This document shows positions 51,286 through 59,650 of a stretch of 64,000 bases of DNA, piece after piece (position 1 is the stretch's first letter; each line of letters begins with the position of its first letter). Under the pieces are notes generated by a model, which did not search any database, was not told the DNA's origin, and was given only the letters and a program-made list of their open reading frames with translations. Source of the DNA: an uncultured Bacilli bacterium. Its GTDB lineage: Bacteria > Bacillota_I > Bacilli_A > RF39 > UBA660. The DNA lies in NCBI GenBank assembly GCA_934162425.1, contig CAKPIS010000001.1, positions 62,001-126,000 of the forward strand. The letters run 5' to 3'. The position numbers and the translations under genes were made by a program.

Positions 51286-52629
51286 TTAATTAATTTCTTC
51301 TTCTATAAGGCTCATTATTTCATTCCTATATTTAAGCATCTCATCTTCTGTTTTACCTTCAAATCTAACGGTTAAACAAGGAGAGGTATTAGATTTTCTA
51401 ACTAAAGCAAAACCATTATCATACTCTATTCTAACTCCATCTACTGTTATAATATTATAATTTTTACTTTTAGCATAATTAAGAATTTTATTAACTATTT
51501 TATCCTTATTATCTTCTCCAACTTCTATATAATTTTCTTTTGAAGAATAATATTTTGGTACATCTATAAAGTAATCGCTTACATTTAAATTAGTATTAGA
51601 AAGTATTTTTAGTAATCTGCCTGCAGCATATAATGCATCATCATATCCATAAAATTCATCATTAAAGCATACATGTCCAGAAAACTCTCCAGCAAAATCA
51701 TAATTATTTTCCTTAATAGCTTTCTTTAAATATGAATGTCCTGTCTTATTATAAGCAGTTTTTAGTCCTAATTTTTCAAGTGATTCTTTAAGAGCTAGTG
51801 AACATTTAACATCAAAGGATGCTGTTTTATTATGACAAGTTTTATAAATTGATTTCCAAATTATTAGCATAAACATATCTGTTTTAACCAAATTACCCTT
51901 TTCATCTACAATCCCTATTCTATCTCCATCACCATCAAATGCAATACCTAAATCAGCATTTTTTTCTTTTACCATTTTTTCTAAATCTACCATATTATTA
52001 TCTACAGCTGGATCTGGTATGTGATTAGGAAATAAAGGATCTGATGTGCAGTATAATGGTATTACTTCTACACCTAATTTTTCTATTATATCAGGATTAT
52101 AATAACTTGTTGTTCCATTACCACAGTCTACTACTACTCTTAATTTTCTATTACCTAATTTTATTTTATCTGTAATTAATTTTATATAATCATCTTTTAA
52201 ATCATATGATGATAATTTACCAGGCTTTTCTTCATAATTATCATTTAATATTAAATCATATAGCTTTGTTATTTTATCACCATATAAACATCCATCACTG
52301 CCACATAATTTAAATCCATTATATTCTTTAGCACAATGTGATGCTGTAATCATAACTGCAAATGGCTCATTAAAAAATTCTCTTGCATAATATAGCATTG
52401 GTGTTGTAACAAGTCCAATATCAATTACCTTTGTACCAACTTCTAATAAACCTTTTATTAAATTTGTATTAAGTGCATTAGATGATAACCTAGCATCATG
52501 TCCAACAATTACAGTACCATCTGATATCATTCCAAATGTTCTTCCTAATTTATAAGCTAAGTAATTAGTTATTCCATCATCATAAATGCCTCTTATATCA
52601 TAACTTCTAAATACTTCTTTTTTTATCAT
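51286..52629 (-). CDS. Phosphomannomutase/phosphoglucomutase family enzyme
   Basis: Phosphohexomutase interconverting 1- and 6-phosphosugars. 447 residues with all four domains: the N-terminal RSYDIRGIY, the active-serine loop TASHCAKEYNGFK (catalytic Ser; the usual next residues HNP are HCA here), the metal loop FDGDGDRIGI, the sugar loop GEFSGHVCF and the C-terminal phosphate loop VRKSNTSPCLTVRFE. The exact sugar (mannose or glucose) cannot be read. It precedes the metallophosphoesterase on the same strand and follows xerD by six bases, probably in one operon. Confidence 0.92.
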   Translation of the reverse strand: MIKKEVFRSYDIRGIYDDGITNYLAYKLGRTFGMISDGTVIVGHDARLSSNALNTNLIKGLLEVGTKVIDIGLVTTPMLYYAREFFNEPFAVMITASHCAKEYNGFKLCGSDGCLYGDKITKLYDLILNDNYEEKPGKLSSYDLKDDYIKLITDKIKLGNRKLRVVVDCGNGTTSYYNPDIIEKLGVEVIPLYCTSDPLFPNHIPDPAVDNNMVDLEKMVKEKNADLGIAFDGDGDRIGIVDEKGNLVKTDMFMLIIWKSIYKTCHNKTASFDVKCSLALKESLEKLGLKTAYNKTGHSYLKKAIKENNYDFAGEFSGHVCFNDEFYGYDDALYAAGRLLKILSNTNLNVSDYFIDVPKYYSSKENYIEVGEDNKDKIVNKILNYAKSKNYNIITVDGVRIEYDNGFALVRKSNTSPCLTVRFEGKTEDEMLKYRNEIMSLIEEEIN

Positions 52630-52634
52630 TTTAT

Positions 52635-53516
52635 CTATACCTTTTTATTACGAGGATGATATTCATCGTAATCCTTTCTTATCTTTTGATTTGTTATATG
52701 AGTATATATTTGTGTAGTTTTAATATTCTCATGTCCTAATAATTCACCTATACTTCGTAAGTCAGCACCATTTTCAAGTAAATGCGTTGCAAATGAATGT
52801 CTTAGAGTATGCGGAGAAAAATCTTTTTTAATATCACAGTCTTTAGCACAATTTTTTAGTATTTTAAAAAAGCCTTGTCTTGTAATACCCTTACCGTAGC
52901 TACTAATAAATAATTTATCCGTTAAATAACCCTTAAGAAGACTATTTCTATACTGATTAATATAAGTATCTAAAATGTCTATAGTAACATCTAAAAGAGG
53001 TATTATACGTTCTTTTTTTCCTTTACCATAACATCTTACATAACACTCTTTTAAATCGATATCATTAACGTTTAAATTAACAAGTTCACTAACTCTAAGT
53101 CCAGATGCATACATAAGCTCTATCATAGCTTTATTTCTATATTCTTTAGCATTATTAGCCTTTATGTTAAGAAGCTTATTTATCTCATCATAACTAAGTA
53201 CATTTGGTAAACTCTTTTTAATTTTAGGCGATTCTATTTTTTCACATGGATTTTCATCTATTACGTTACATCTCATCATATAATTAAAAAATGTTCTTAT
53301 ACTAACTAATTTTCTAGCAATTGTTTTGTCTGTTTCATTATTATCAGATAAATAATTTATGTATTTTCTTATATCACTATCTTTAATATTTTTTATGTCT
53401 TTTTTAGTATGTATATCAAAATCAATTAAGTCATTTAAGTAAGCATCTTTTGTATTAGAACTTAGTTTCTTTTCTATATATACGTAGTTAATATACTCAT
53501 CTATTTTATCTTTCAT
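52635..53516 (-). CDS. xerD: XerD-family tyrosine recombinase
   Basis: Site-specific recombinase of the type that resolves chromosome dimers at dif. About 293 residues: an N-terminal SAM-like core-binding domain (IDEYINYVYIEKKLSSNTKDAYLNDL) and a catalytic domain with Arg in ASGLRVSELVNL, Lys in KGKKERIIPL, HTLRHSF, LGHENIKTTQIYTHI (His and nucleophilic Tyr). All catalytic residues are present. ATG 53516 is chosen with GGTGGTG upstream; the longer frame to 53561 has no site. The size and its position 4 kb from a dif site favour a chromosomal Xer protein over a phage integrase. Whether it is XerC or XerD needs comparison. Confidence 0.9.
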   Translation of the reverse strand: MKDKIDEYINYVYIEKKLSSNTKDAYLNDLIDFDIHTKKDIKNIKDSDIRKYINYLSDNNETDKTIARKLVSIRTFFNYMMRCNVIDENPCEKIESPKIKKSLPNVLSYDEINKLLNIKANNAKEYRNKAMIELMYASGLRVSELVNLNVNDIDLKECYVRCYGKGKKERIIPLLDVTIDILDTYINQYRNSLLKGYLTDKLFISSYGKGITRQGFFKILKNCAKDCDIKKDFSPHTLRHSFATHLLENGADLRSIGELLGHENIKTTQIYTHITNQKIRKDYDEYHPRNKKV

Positions 53517-53630
53517 AGCACCACCTATTATAATTGTACCAAATTTATAGTTAAAAGTCATTATTAATAAGTTTTATAGCTCATTTTATATTTATATTTG
53601 ATATAATAATATTACATGGTGGTGATAATT

Positions 53631-54839
53631 ATGAATGAACCTTTAGCTAATAAATTAAGACCAAATAAATTAAGTGATGTTATAGGTCAAAGTAGTATTA
53701 TAGGACCAGGTATGATACTAACAAACTTAGTAAATAATAAGAAATTATTTTCAATGATATTATATGGTCCTCCAGGTGTTGGTAAAACATCCATTGCAAA
53801 TTCTATTGTAAATGAGTTAGACTTAAAAAGTAGGTTTTTAAATGCTACTTTAAATAATAAAAAGGACTTTGAAATAGTTTTTGAAGAAACAAAAATATAT
53901 GGCAATATCGTACTTGTTGTAGATGAAATACATAGATTAAATAAAGATAAACAAGATCTTCTTCTTCCAATGTTAGAAAATGGTAAAATAACCTTAATTG
54001 GTCTTACAACATCTAATCCATATCATAAAATAAATCCTGCTATTAGAAGTAGATGTCAAATATTTGAGTTAAAATCTCTTTCTAAAGAAGAAATTATATT
54101 AGGACTTAAAAGAGCTTGTAATAGTTTAGAAAATATTATAATTGATGATGATAGTCTTTTACTTATTGCAACAATTTCAAATGGAGATTTTAGATATGCA
54201 ATTAATTTACTAGAAGTTGCTTATTATTCATCAAATGATAAGAAAATTACTAAAGAATTAATTGAAAAGATTAATCCTAAAGCATCATCTAGTATGGATA
54301 AGGATGAAAATGGATATTATGATGTTTTATCTGCATTTCAAAAATCTATTAGAGGTAGTGATGTTAATGCCTCTCTTCATTATTTAGCTAGATTAATATC
54401 CATGGGAGATTTAGATAGTATATATAGAAGAATGAGTGTTATAGCATATGAAGACATTGGACTTGCAAATCCTAATATGGGTGTTAGAGTTGATTCTTGT
54501 ATTAGAGCATGTGAACTAGTTGGACTTCCAGAAGCTAGAATACCACTTGGACAAATGGTTATTGACCTTGCTCTATCTCCTAAATCTAATAGTGCTCATA
54601 CAGCTTTAGATTTAGCTATTAAAGATGTAGAAGATGGATATACACCAAAAGTACCAAGTCATATTAATTCTTCAGCTTATGGATATAAATATCCTCATGA
54701 TTATCCTAATAATTACGTTGTGCAACAGTATATGCCTGATGAATTAATTAATAGAAAATATTATAAACCAAAAAATAATAAGTATGAAAACGTACTTAAA
54801 ACAACTTTAAATAATATAGAAAAGCTAAAGAACAAATAA
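53631..54839 (+). CDS. rarA: Replication-associated AAA ATPase RarA (MgsA/YrvN)
   Basis: AAA ATPase acting at stalled replication forks. About 402 residues: an N-terminal PLANKLRPNKLSDVIGQ segment, Walker A GPPGVGKTS, Walker B VLVVDEIHRLN, sensor 1 LIGLTTSNPYH, arginine finger NPAIRSRCQIF, and the C-terminal tetramerisation domain (RMSVIAYEDIGLANP, GLPEARIPLGQ, PNNYVVQQYMPDEL). ATG 53631 is chosen with GGTGGTGAT directly upstream. An extended -10 (TGATATAAT near 53599-53607) lies in the intergenic region. It is one of few plus-strand genes right of dif. tcdA lies close by, as in Bacillus (yrvM-yrvN). Confidence 0.94.
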   Translation: MNEPLANKLRPNKLSDVIGQSSIIGPGMILTNLVNNKKLFSMILYGPPGVGKTSIANSIVNELDLKSRFLNATLNNKKDFEIVFEETKIYGNIVLVVDEIHRLNKDKQDLLLPMLENGKITLIGLTTSNPYHKINPAIRSRCQIFELKSLSKEEIILGLKRACNSLENIIIDDDSLLLIATISNGDFRYAINLLEVAYYSSNDKKITKELIEKINPKASSSMDKDENGYYDVLSAFQKSIRGSDVNASLHYLARLISMGDLDSIYRRMSVIAYEDIGLANPNMGVRVDSCIRACELVGLPEARIPLGQMVIDLALSPKSNSAHTALDLAIKDVEDGYTPKVPSHINSSAYGYKYPHDYPNNYVVQQYMPDELINRKYYKPKNNKYENVLKTTLNNIEKLKNK

Positions 54840-54861
54840 ATATTCTTTAGCTTATTTTTTT
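54822..54861. terminator. Terminator between rarA and the convergent surface-protein gene
   Basis: AAGCTAAAGAA and TTCTTTAGCTT form a perfect 11-bp stem around ten bases, followed by A and seven T. The rarA stop lies in the loop. Confidence 0.88.
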
Positions 54862-56074
54862 AAAAATTAAAATCTTCAAAATTAATGGTTTTAGTAGTCT
54901 CATCATCATAATTATCATATGTAAGAATTTTAGTTTTTTCTAATTCATCAGAGTCTACTTCATCATCTATATCTTCATCTTCACTATTTACATCATCATA
55001 CTCTTCTAATTCTTCTTTTTTTCTTTCATTAGACTTTTTACTATCTGGTTTATTTTTTTTATTCTTATTATTTTTTCTCTTTTTAATAATTAAGAATGTA
55101 CCAATACCACCTATAATAAGTAAAATAATTATAACTATAATTACAATAAGTAGTGTATTACTTTTTTCTTCAGGCATATTTATAATTATTCTATATGTTG
55201 ATGTATCTTTATTTTGTGCAGTTACTATAATTTTTATTATACTTCCATTAGATAAATTATCATTACCTTCTATATTAAAAGACGCTTTTTCATCATTTAA
55301 TGTAACATCAATATCAATACTTTCTGTACCCTTTTTAACATCTAGATAATAAGTTTTAGAACTACCATCCATTTTAAGATTATATCCTTTAATATTTATA
55401 CTATCTATTTTAGTATTATTAGATATTTCTTCATCTCTTGAAACAATAACTTTATAATATTTAGTAGTATTATCTTCAGATGTAACACTAATAGTATAAG
55501 TATTATCTCCAACTGATAAAGTTTTAGGTCCATCTATTTTTACTGTAGATGAAGCATCTTCAACTAATGCTTCTATATTAACCTTAGTAGTCTTATTTGG
55601 AACATTATATTCATATCTATTTTTTTCTTTTGAAAAATCAGTTAAATCTTCTCCATCTATAGTTATAGATTTTAAATAGTTATTGCTTGATTTTGCTGAT
55701 GTTGTCTTTTTAGTAGTTGTTGTAGTTGTAGTTTTCTTAGTAGTAGTTACATTTTCTGATACTATAACAGGTTCTGTTGTAATAGCTTCATTACTATTTT
55801 CATCTAAATAAGTTAATGTTATATAGTATTTTTTTGCTTTATTTGCTCTAAACTTAATACTTCCACTGGAATTCATAGTATCCGAGCCCTCGTGCAAAAT
55901 TAAACCATCATAATTTATAGTAACTTTTTTATCAGTAGTTATAGTACATTCAAATGGCTCATCTACTTTAGCATTGGTTGCACATGATATTTTAACATCA
56001 CTTGCTAATACTCTTATATTAAACATAAACATTAAAAGTATTGTAATTGGTATAATAAAATATTTCTTTTTCAT
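54860..56074 (-). CDS. Surface protein with cadherin-like beta-sandwich domains and acidic cytoplasmic tail
   Basis: 404 residues. A signal peptide (residues 4-24) is followed by a beta domain with two Cys (DVKISCATNAKVDEPFECTI), a Thr/Lys linker (TTTKKTTTTTTTKKTT), and two cadherin-like beta-sandwich repeats (LKSITIDGEDLTDFSKEKNRYEY and IDSINIKGYNLKMDGSSKTYYLD; the Y-x-Y/L-x-V strand is typical). A TM helix (about 308-330), a basic stretch and then a tail rich in Asp/Glu follow. The long acidic cytoplasmic tail is unusual for this class. The same Thr/Lys linkers occur in the GRP surface proteins. Function unknown. Confidence 0.78.
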   Translation of the reverse strand: MKKKYFIIPITILLMFMFNIRVLASDVKISCATNAKVDEPFECTITTDKKVTINYDGLILHEGSDTMNSSGSIKFRANKAKKYYITLTYLDENSNEAITTEPVIVSENVTTTKKTTTTTTTKKTTSAKSSNNYLKSITIDGEDLTDFSKEKNRYEYNVPNKTTKVNIEALVEDASSTVKIDGPKTLSVGDNTYTISVTSEDNTTKYYKVIVSRDEEISNNTKIDSINIKGYNLKMDGSSKTYYLDVKKGTESIDIDVTLNDEKASFNIEGNDNLSNGSIIKIIVTAQNKDTSTYRIIINMPEEKSNTLLIVIIVIIILLIIGGIGTFLIIKKRKNNKNKKNKPDSKKSNERKKEELEEYDDVNSEDEDIDDEVDSDELEKTKILTYDNYDDETTKTINFEDFNF

Positions 56075-56147
56075 TTAATCAACTCCCTATTATTACAAGA
56101 ATTATTGTAGCATTTTATTATAATTAATTCAAGAACTATATTATATT

Positions 56148-56825
56148 TTATTTTTTTAAAATATCATTTATTACATAACTAGCTAGAAAAATACCACAGC
56201 AATTAGGTACAAGTCCCATAGAACCAACAGATCCACTTTGCTTAATTATAGGTGCTTCACTAGAACATACAACAGGTAATTTATAGTTAATATGTTCTTT
56301 TCTTAACATATATCTAAACTTTTTAGCTAGTGGATCATACTGGGTTTTCCAAATATTTGTAATAGTTAAACAACTAGGATTAATTCTATTACCAGTACCA
56401 CAAGAAGATATTATTTTAATATTATTTTTAAGGGCAAACTTAACTAATAATACCTTTGCATTTATATCATCACAAGCATCTATTATATAGTCTGTAATTG
56501 GTAAGTTATTAACGTTATTAATATCTAATTTATCTTTTATTTTTATTACGTTAATATTTTCATTTATTAATTTAATTCTCTCTTTTGCTACATCTACTTT
56601 ATATTTACCAATATTATTATTTAAACTAAGAACTTGTCTGTTTAAATTACTTTCTTCAAATGTATCATAATCCATTATAGCAATATTTAAAATACCGCTT
56701 CTAGATAGCATCTCGAGACTTGATCCTCCAACCCCACCAATACCAACTATTAAGACAGAAGATTTATTAAGTTTTTCTACACCTTCATCTCCTATTATTT
56801 TCTTTGTTCTTTCATATTCTAACAT
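56148..56825 (-). CDS. tcdA: TcdA-type tRNA threonylcarbamoyladenosine dehydratase (E1-like)
   Basis: E1/MoeB/ThiF-fold ATPase that in this branch cyclises the tRNA modification t6A to ct6A. 225 residues: the nucleotide loop VLIVGIGGVGGSSLEML, then IMDYDTFEESNLNRQ (Mg and ATP binding), DACDDINAKVLL, and a C-terminal VGSMGLVPNCCGIFLASYVI membrane-like helix. No Cys-x-x-Cys zinc pair of the MoeB/ThiF type is evident. The place next to 6S RNA, aspS/hisS and rarA matches yrvM in Bacillus, which supports TcdA over ThiF. Confidence 0.88.
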   Translation of the reverse strand: MLEYERTKKIIGDEGVEKLNKSSVLIVGIGGVGGSSLEMLSRSGILNIAIMDYDTFEESNLNRQVLSLNNNIGKYKVDVAKERIKLINENINVIKIKDKLDINNVNNLPITDYIIDACDDINAKVLLVKFALKNNIKIISSCGTGNRINPSCLTITNIWKTQYDPLAKKFRYMLRKEHINYKLPVVCSSEAPIIKQSGSVGSMGLVPNCCGIFLASYVINDILKK

Positions 56826-56875
56826 AATTATATCACCTAACTAAATTATATATATTTTATAAACTAAAATCAATA

Positions 56876-57056
56876 AAAAATGACCCTAAGGGTCGTTTAC
56901 CTAGCAATATAACCTGCAACAAATATGCAGGTGGGCATCCCACAATAGCTTTAGACTTCTTAAATAAATTTAAGCATGAACACCACTATTGATTCTGATT
57001 CCCTATTAAAACTTAGCGGGTTAAATGTGCTAGTTTGCGATACCTCACGGTCATTT
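56876..57056 (-). ncRNA. ssrS: 6S RNA (SsrS/BsrA-type)
   Basis: About 180 nt, with its own promoter and an intrinsic terminator (GACCC-TTA-GGGTC then T run). The two ends are complementary (AAATGACC at the 5' end, GGTCATTT at the 3' end), and CTAGCA near the 5' end can pair with TGCTAG near the 3' end. Inside are a long interrupted hairpin topped by CTTAAAT/ATTTAAG and a smaller CCTGCA/TGCAGG hairpin. A rod with a large central bubble and this size fit 6S RNA, which traps sigma-A RNA polymerase. The position between aspS and tcdA is that of bsrA in Bacillus. The identification rests on synteny and shape, not on an alignment. Confidence 0.7.
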
Positions 57057-57058
57057 AT

Positions 57059-57088
57059 ATTATACCATTTATATGTATATCTATACAA
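57059..57088 (-). promoter_or_regulatory. Promoter of the 6S RNA gene
   Basis: On the minus strand: TTGTAT, an 18-bp spacer, then TATAAT with TG in the extended -10 position. Predicted RNA start near 57052. Confidence 0.7.
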
Positions 57089-57096
57089 GATATTTT

Positions 57097-57759
57097 TTAA
57101 TTATTTACATTTTTTTGATCTATTTGTAAAATAAATTCTTCTATAGTCTTACAAATACTTTCTATTTTATCATTACCACTTTCTAAATCTAATTTACTAT
57201 TATTAATAACAAGTCTAATAGATGGAATGCCACATATAAGAGCAGAAACAGCGATTATTTCATTTTCTGCATCTTTATTAGGTACGTTATTTTCATCTAC
57301 TTTTATACCATGCTTTATAGCAAGGGTTTTAAACTTATCAATTAACTCATAATTACCACATAAGCTTTCTCTGTTATTAGTAACAACATCTATATCAGTA
57401 TCATCTTTAAATTTACTTGAATGAATATCTAAAAGTAGTTTAATATTATATGTTTCAATTAAATTTATAATAGCATTTTTATAATTATGATCTGTATCAT
57501 AATTAGGATCAGCATGAGTAAATATTTCAAATATACCATATGAATTAGTTGTTCTAGATAAATATCTTACTATTGCACCAGTATATTTTTCTGCATCTCT
57601 TACATCATCACCTCTAATTTGATTAACAGAGTGCGGAGCTGATAATAGTACAGGAAAATTACCACTTAAAATGCGATATTTTTCTTCAGTCCATACATTT
57701 GTACCAAAATATTCATTGTTTGCAAAATCTTCTTCTAAGTTTAATATCACATCTTTCAT
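57097..57759 (-). CDS. N-formylglutamate amidohydrolase-like protein
   Basis: Putative zinc-dependent amidohydrolase, 220 residues. The pattern VLLSAPHSVNQIRGDD near residue 36 and LLLDIHSSKFKDD near 110 fit the N-formylglutamate amidohydrolase family (metal-binding His residues in PHS and DIHSS), with IFTHADPNYDTDHN between them. No histidine-utilisation genes are near, so formylglutamate is unlikely to be the true substrate; peptide or cell-wall amide bonds are alternatives. The gene separates 6S RNA from aspS, an insertion relative to Bacillus. Confidence 0.72.
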   Translation of the reverse strand: MKDVILNLEEDFANNEYFGTNVWTEEKYRILSGNFPVLLSAPHSVNQIRGDDVRDAEKYTGAIVRYLSRTTNSYGIFEIFTHADPNYDTDHNYKNAIINLIETYNIKLLLDIHSSKFKDDTDIDVVTNNRESLCGNYELIDKFKTLAIKHGIKVDENNVPNKDAENEIIAVSALICGIPSIRLVINNSKLDLESGNDKIESICKTIEEFILQIDQKNVNN

Positions 57760-57823
57760 ATTTACCCTCTTCTCCTATGATTAATCTAAGTCAATTATAT
57801 ATTATTTTTATGTAAATTACAAT

Positions 57824-57848
57824 AAAAAACTTTGCATATAGCAAAGTC
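57824..57848 (-). terminator. Terminator of the hisS-aspS operon
   Basis: ACTTTGC/GCAAAGT stem with a five-base loop; on the minus strand it is followed by six T. Confidence 0.85.
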
Positions 57849-57861
57849 TTTACATAATTAT

Positions 57862-59163
57862 TTATGGATTTAATCTATTAGGTCCTCTAAATAAGAACAT
57901 TGTTTCTTTAAGTGAAGGAAGTCCTAAAAGTAACATTGTAAGTCTATCTACTCCAAGAGCAAATCCTCCGTGTGGTGGACATCCATATTTAAAGAAGTCT
58001 TTATAAAATTCAACATCCCTACCAAGTCCTTTTTCATCTGCTTGTTTACATAAAATATCGTATCTATGTTCTCTTTGAGCTCCTGTAGTTATCTCCGTAC
58101 CCTTCCAAATTAGATCATATCCTTGAGGTATATCATTTTTTCTCATGTGATAGAAAGCTCTTTTAGTTTTACTAAAATCTGTTACAAATATAAATTCATG
58201 ACCAAATTCTTCCATTGCATAACGACTAGTTAATTTTTCAGTTTCAGCGTTCATATCACCAACATCATGATCTGGTATTTGGTAGTTATATTTTTCTTGT
58301 AATTTTTTATATAAATCTTGTAGTTTAATTCTAGGGAATGGTTTTGTTGGAACTACAACATCAACTCCGTACATCTCTTTAATTAAATTTCCGTATTTTT
58401 CTTTAACGCTAGTAAGCCCACTTATTATTAAATCCTCTTCTAAGTCCATAACATCTTCATAAGAGTTTATATAACTAAATTCAACGTCAAATGAAGTAAA
58501 CTCAGTAGCATGTCTATTAGTATAAGATTTTTCAGCTCTAAAACAAGGAGCTACTTCAAATACTTTACCAAATCCTGCAGCCATAGCCATTTGTTTATAG
58601 AATTGTGGTGACTGTGCAAGATAAGCTTTAGTATCAAAATAACTTAATTCAAAAACATCACTACCTGATTCTGATGCAGCCCCTATTATCTTAGGTGTAT
58701 GTATTTCAGTAAAATCATTATCATATAAGTATTGTCTCATACCTCTTACGAATTCACTTTGAATTCTAAATATATTACCATTAATATCATTTCTTAAGTC
58801 AAGAAAACGATTATCCATTCTAGTATCTATTAATGATGCATCTTTATTAGTGATACTAATAGGAAGTTCTGCTTCAGATATACTAGTAACTTCTATTTTA
58901 CTTGGAATAAGCTCCATACCACCCATCTTAACTTTTTCATTTTTCTTTAATATTCCTGTAACTTTAATAGTAGATTCACAAGTTAATTTATCTACTATTT
59001 CTATCATTTCTTTATTATTTTCATCAGACTTTTCAATAGTTATTTGTAACCTATCTGTTTTATTTCTAAGTACGATAAATTGTACCCATTGTAAATTTCT
59101 TATTTTTTCTGCAAAACCTGATAAAGTTATTTCTTTATCAAAATATTTTTCTAAATCTTTCAT
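57862..59163 (-). CDS. aspS: Aspartyl-tRNA synthetase, archaeal/eukaryotic-type architecture
   Basis: Class IIb synthetase charging tRNA-Asp, possibly also tRNA-Asn. 433 residues: an N-terminal OB-fold anticodon-binding domain (NLQWVQFIVLRNKTDRLQIT) and the catalytic domain with motif 1 near FTEIHTPKI, motif 2 FRAEKSYTNRHATEF and motif 3 GVDRLTMLLLG. It lacks the GAD insertion and the extra C-terminal part of standard bacterial AspRS (about 590 residues), so it is of the short archaeal type, often non-discriminating. A transamidase (GatCAB) would then be needed. It sits in the usual operon place after hisS. Confidence 0.93.
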   Translation of the reverse strand: MKDLEKYFDKEITLSGFAEKIRNLQWVQFIVLRNKTDRLQITIEKSDENNKEMIEIVDKLTCESTIKVTGILKKNEKVKMGGMELIPSKIEVTSISEAELPISITNKDASLIDTRMDNRFLDLRNDINGNIFRIQSEFVRGMRQYLYDNDFTEIHTPKIIGAASESGSDVFELSYFDTKAYLAQSPQFYKQMAMAAGFGKVFEVAPCFRAEKSYTNRHATEFTSFDVEFSYINSYEDVMDLEEDLIISGLTSVKEKYGNLIKEMYGVDVVVPTKPFPRIKLQDLYKKLQEKYNYQIPDHDVGDMNAETEKLTSRYAMEEFGHEFIFVTDFSKTKRAFYHMRKNDIPQGYDLIWKGTEITTGAQREHRYDILCKQADEKGLGRDVEFYKDFFKYGCPPHGGFALGVDRLTMLLLGLPSLKETMFLFRGPNRLNP

Positions 59164-59648
59164 TATAATCCTCCATATCTTTTATTAATAAAATCATCAA
59201 CATATTTATCATGATTTTTATCTTTTACTTCCTCTAATGCCATTACTGGCAAATACATTAATTCATCTCTTTCGTATAATATATCAAATAATATATTATA
59301 TTGCATAGTAGAAACTTCTTTATTATTAATATCACTATTAGGATATATTATAATAGGAGCTCTATCATGTAAATTATGACCATAGTATATATATCCATAA
59401 AAATGCATAAGTATTTCTAATTTACTTTTAAGTCTTGACATAGTATATAAAAAACTACCTGATGCTCTTGTAAGTTCTTTTACGTAATCTGACTTTTCTA
59501 ATACAAACTTATCTGCCCACTCATTATGTGTAGGTTTATGCTTATTGCAAACTGAAACCCTATAAAATTCCCCACCGGGTGCTATAAAACCATCATAGTT
59601 TATACAGTCTTCTACATTCGTATACTTATTAAAATCAAATTTATTCAT
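59163..59648 (-). CDS. Hypothetical protein between hisS and aspS
   Basis: 161 residues, soluble, no known family. It starts FDFNKYTNVEDCINYDGFIAPGGEFYRVSVCN, and contains HNEWADKFV and a YGYIYYGHNLHDRAPIIIYPN segment; the aromatic and His/Asp content suggests an enzyme or ligand-binding fold, but nothing more can be said. It lies two bases after the hisS stop, and its stop overlaps the aspS ATG, with the aspS ribosome site (TGGAGG) in its last codons, so all three are translated from one mRNA. The link with two synthetases may hint at a translation-related role. Confidence 0.7.
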   Translation of the reverse strand: MNKFDFNKYTNVEDCINYDGFIAPGGEFYRVSVCNKHKPTHNEWADKFVLEKSDYVKELTRASGSFLYTMSRLKSKLEILMHFYGYIYYGHNLHDRAPIIIYPNSDINNKEVSTMQYNILFDILYERDELMYLPVMALEEVKDKNHDKYVDDFINKRYGGL

Positions 59649-59650
59649 AA

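Noticed and set aside
52635..53516. Tyrosine recombinase as a phage or island integrase
   Set aside because: Its size and motifs fit chromosomal XerC/D, there is no adjacent tRNA, no repeat ends and no phage genes, and a dif site is nearby.
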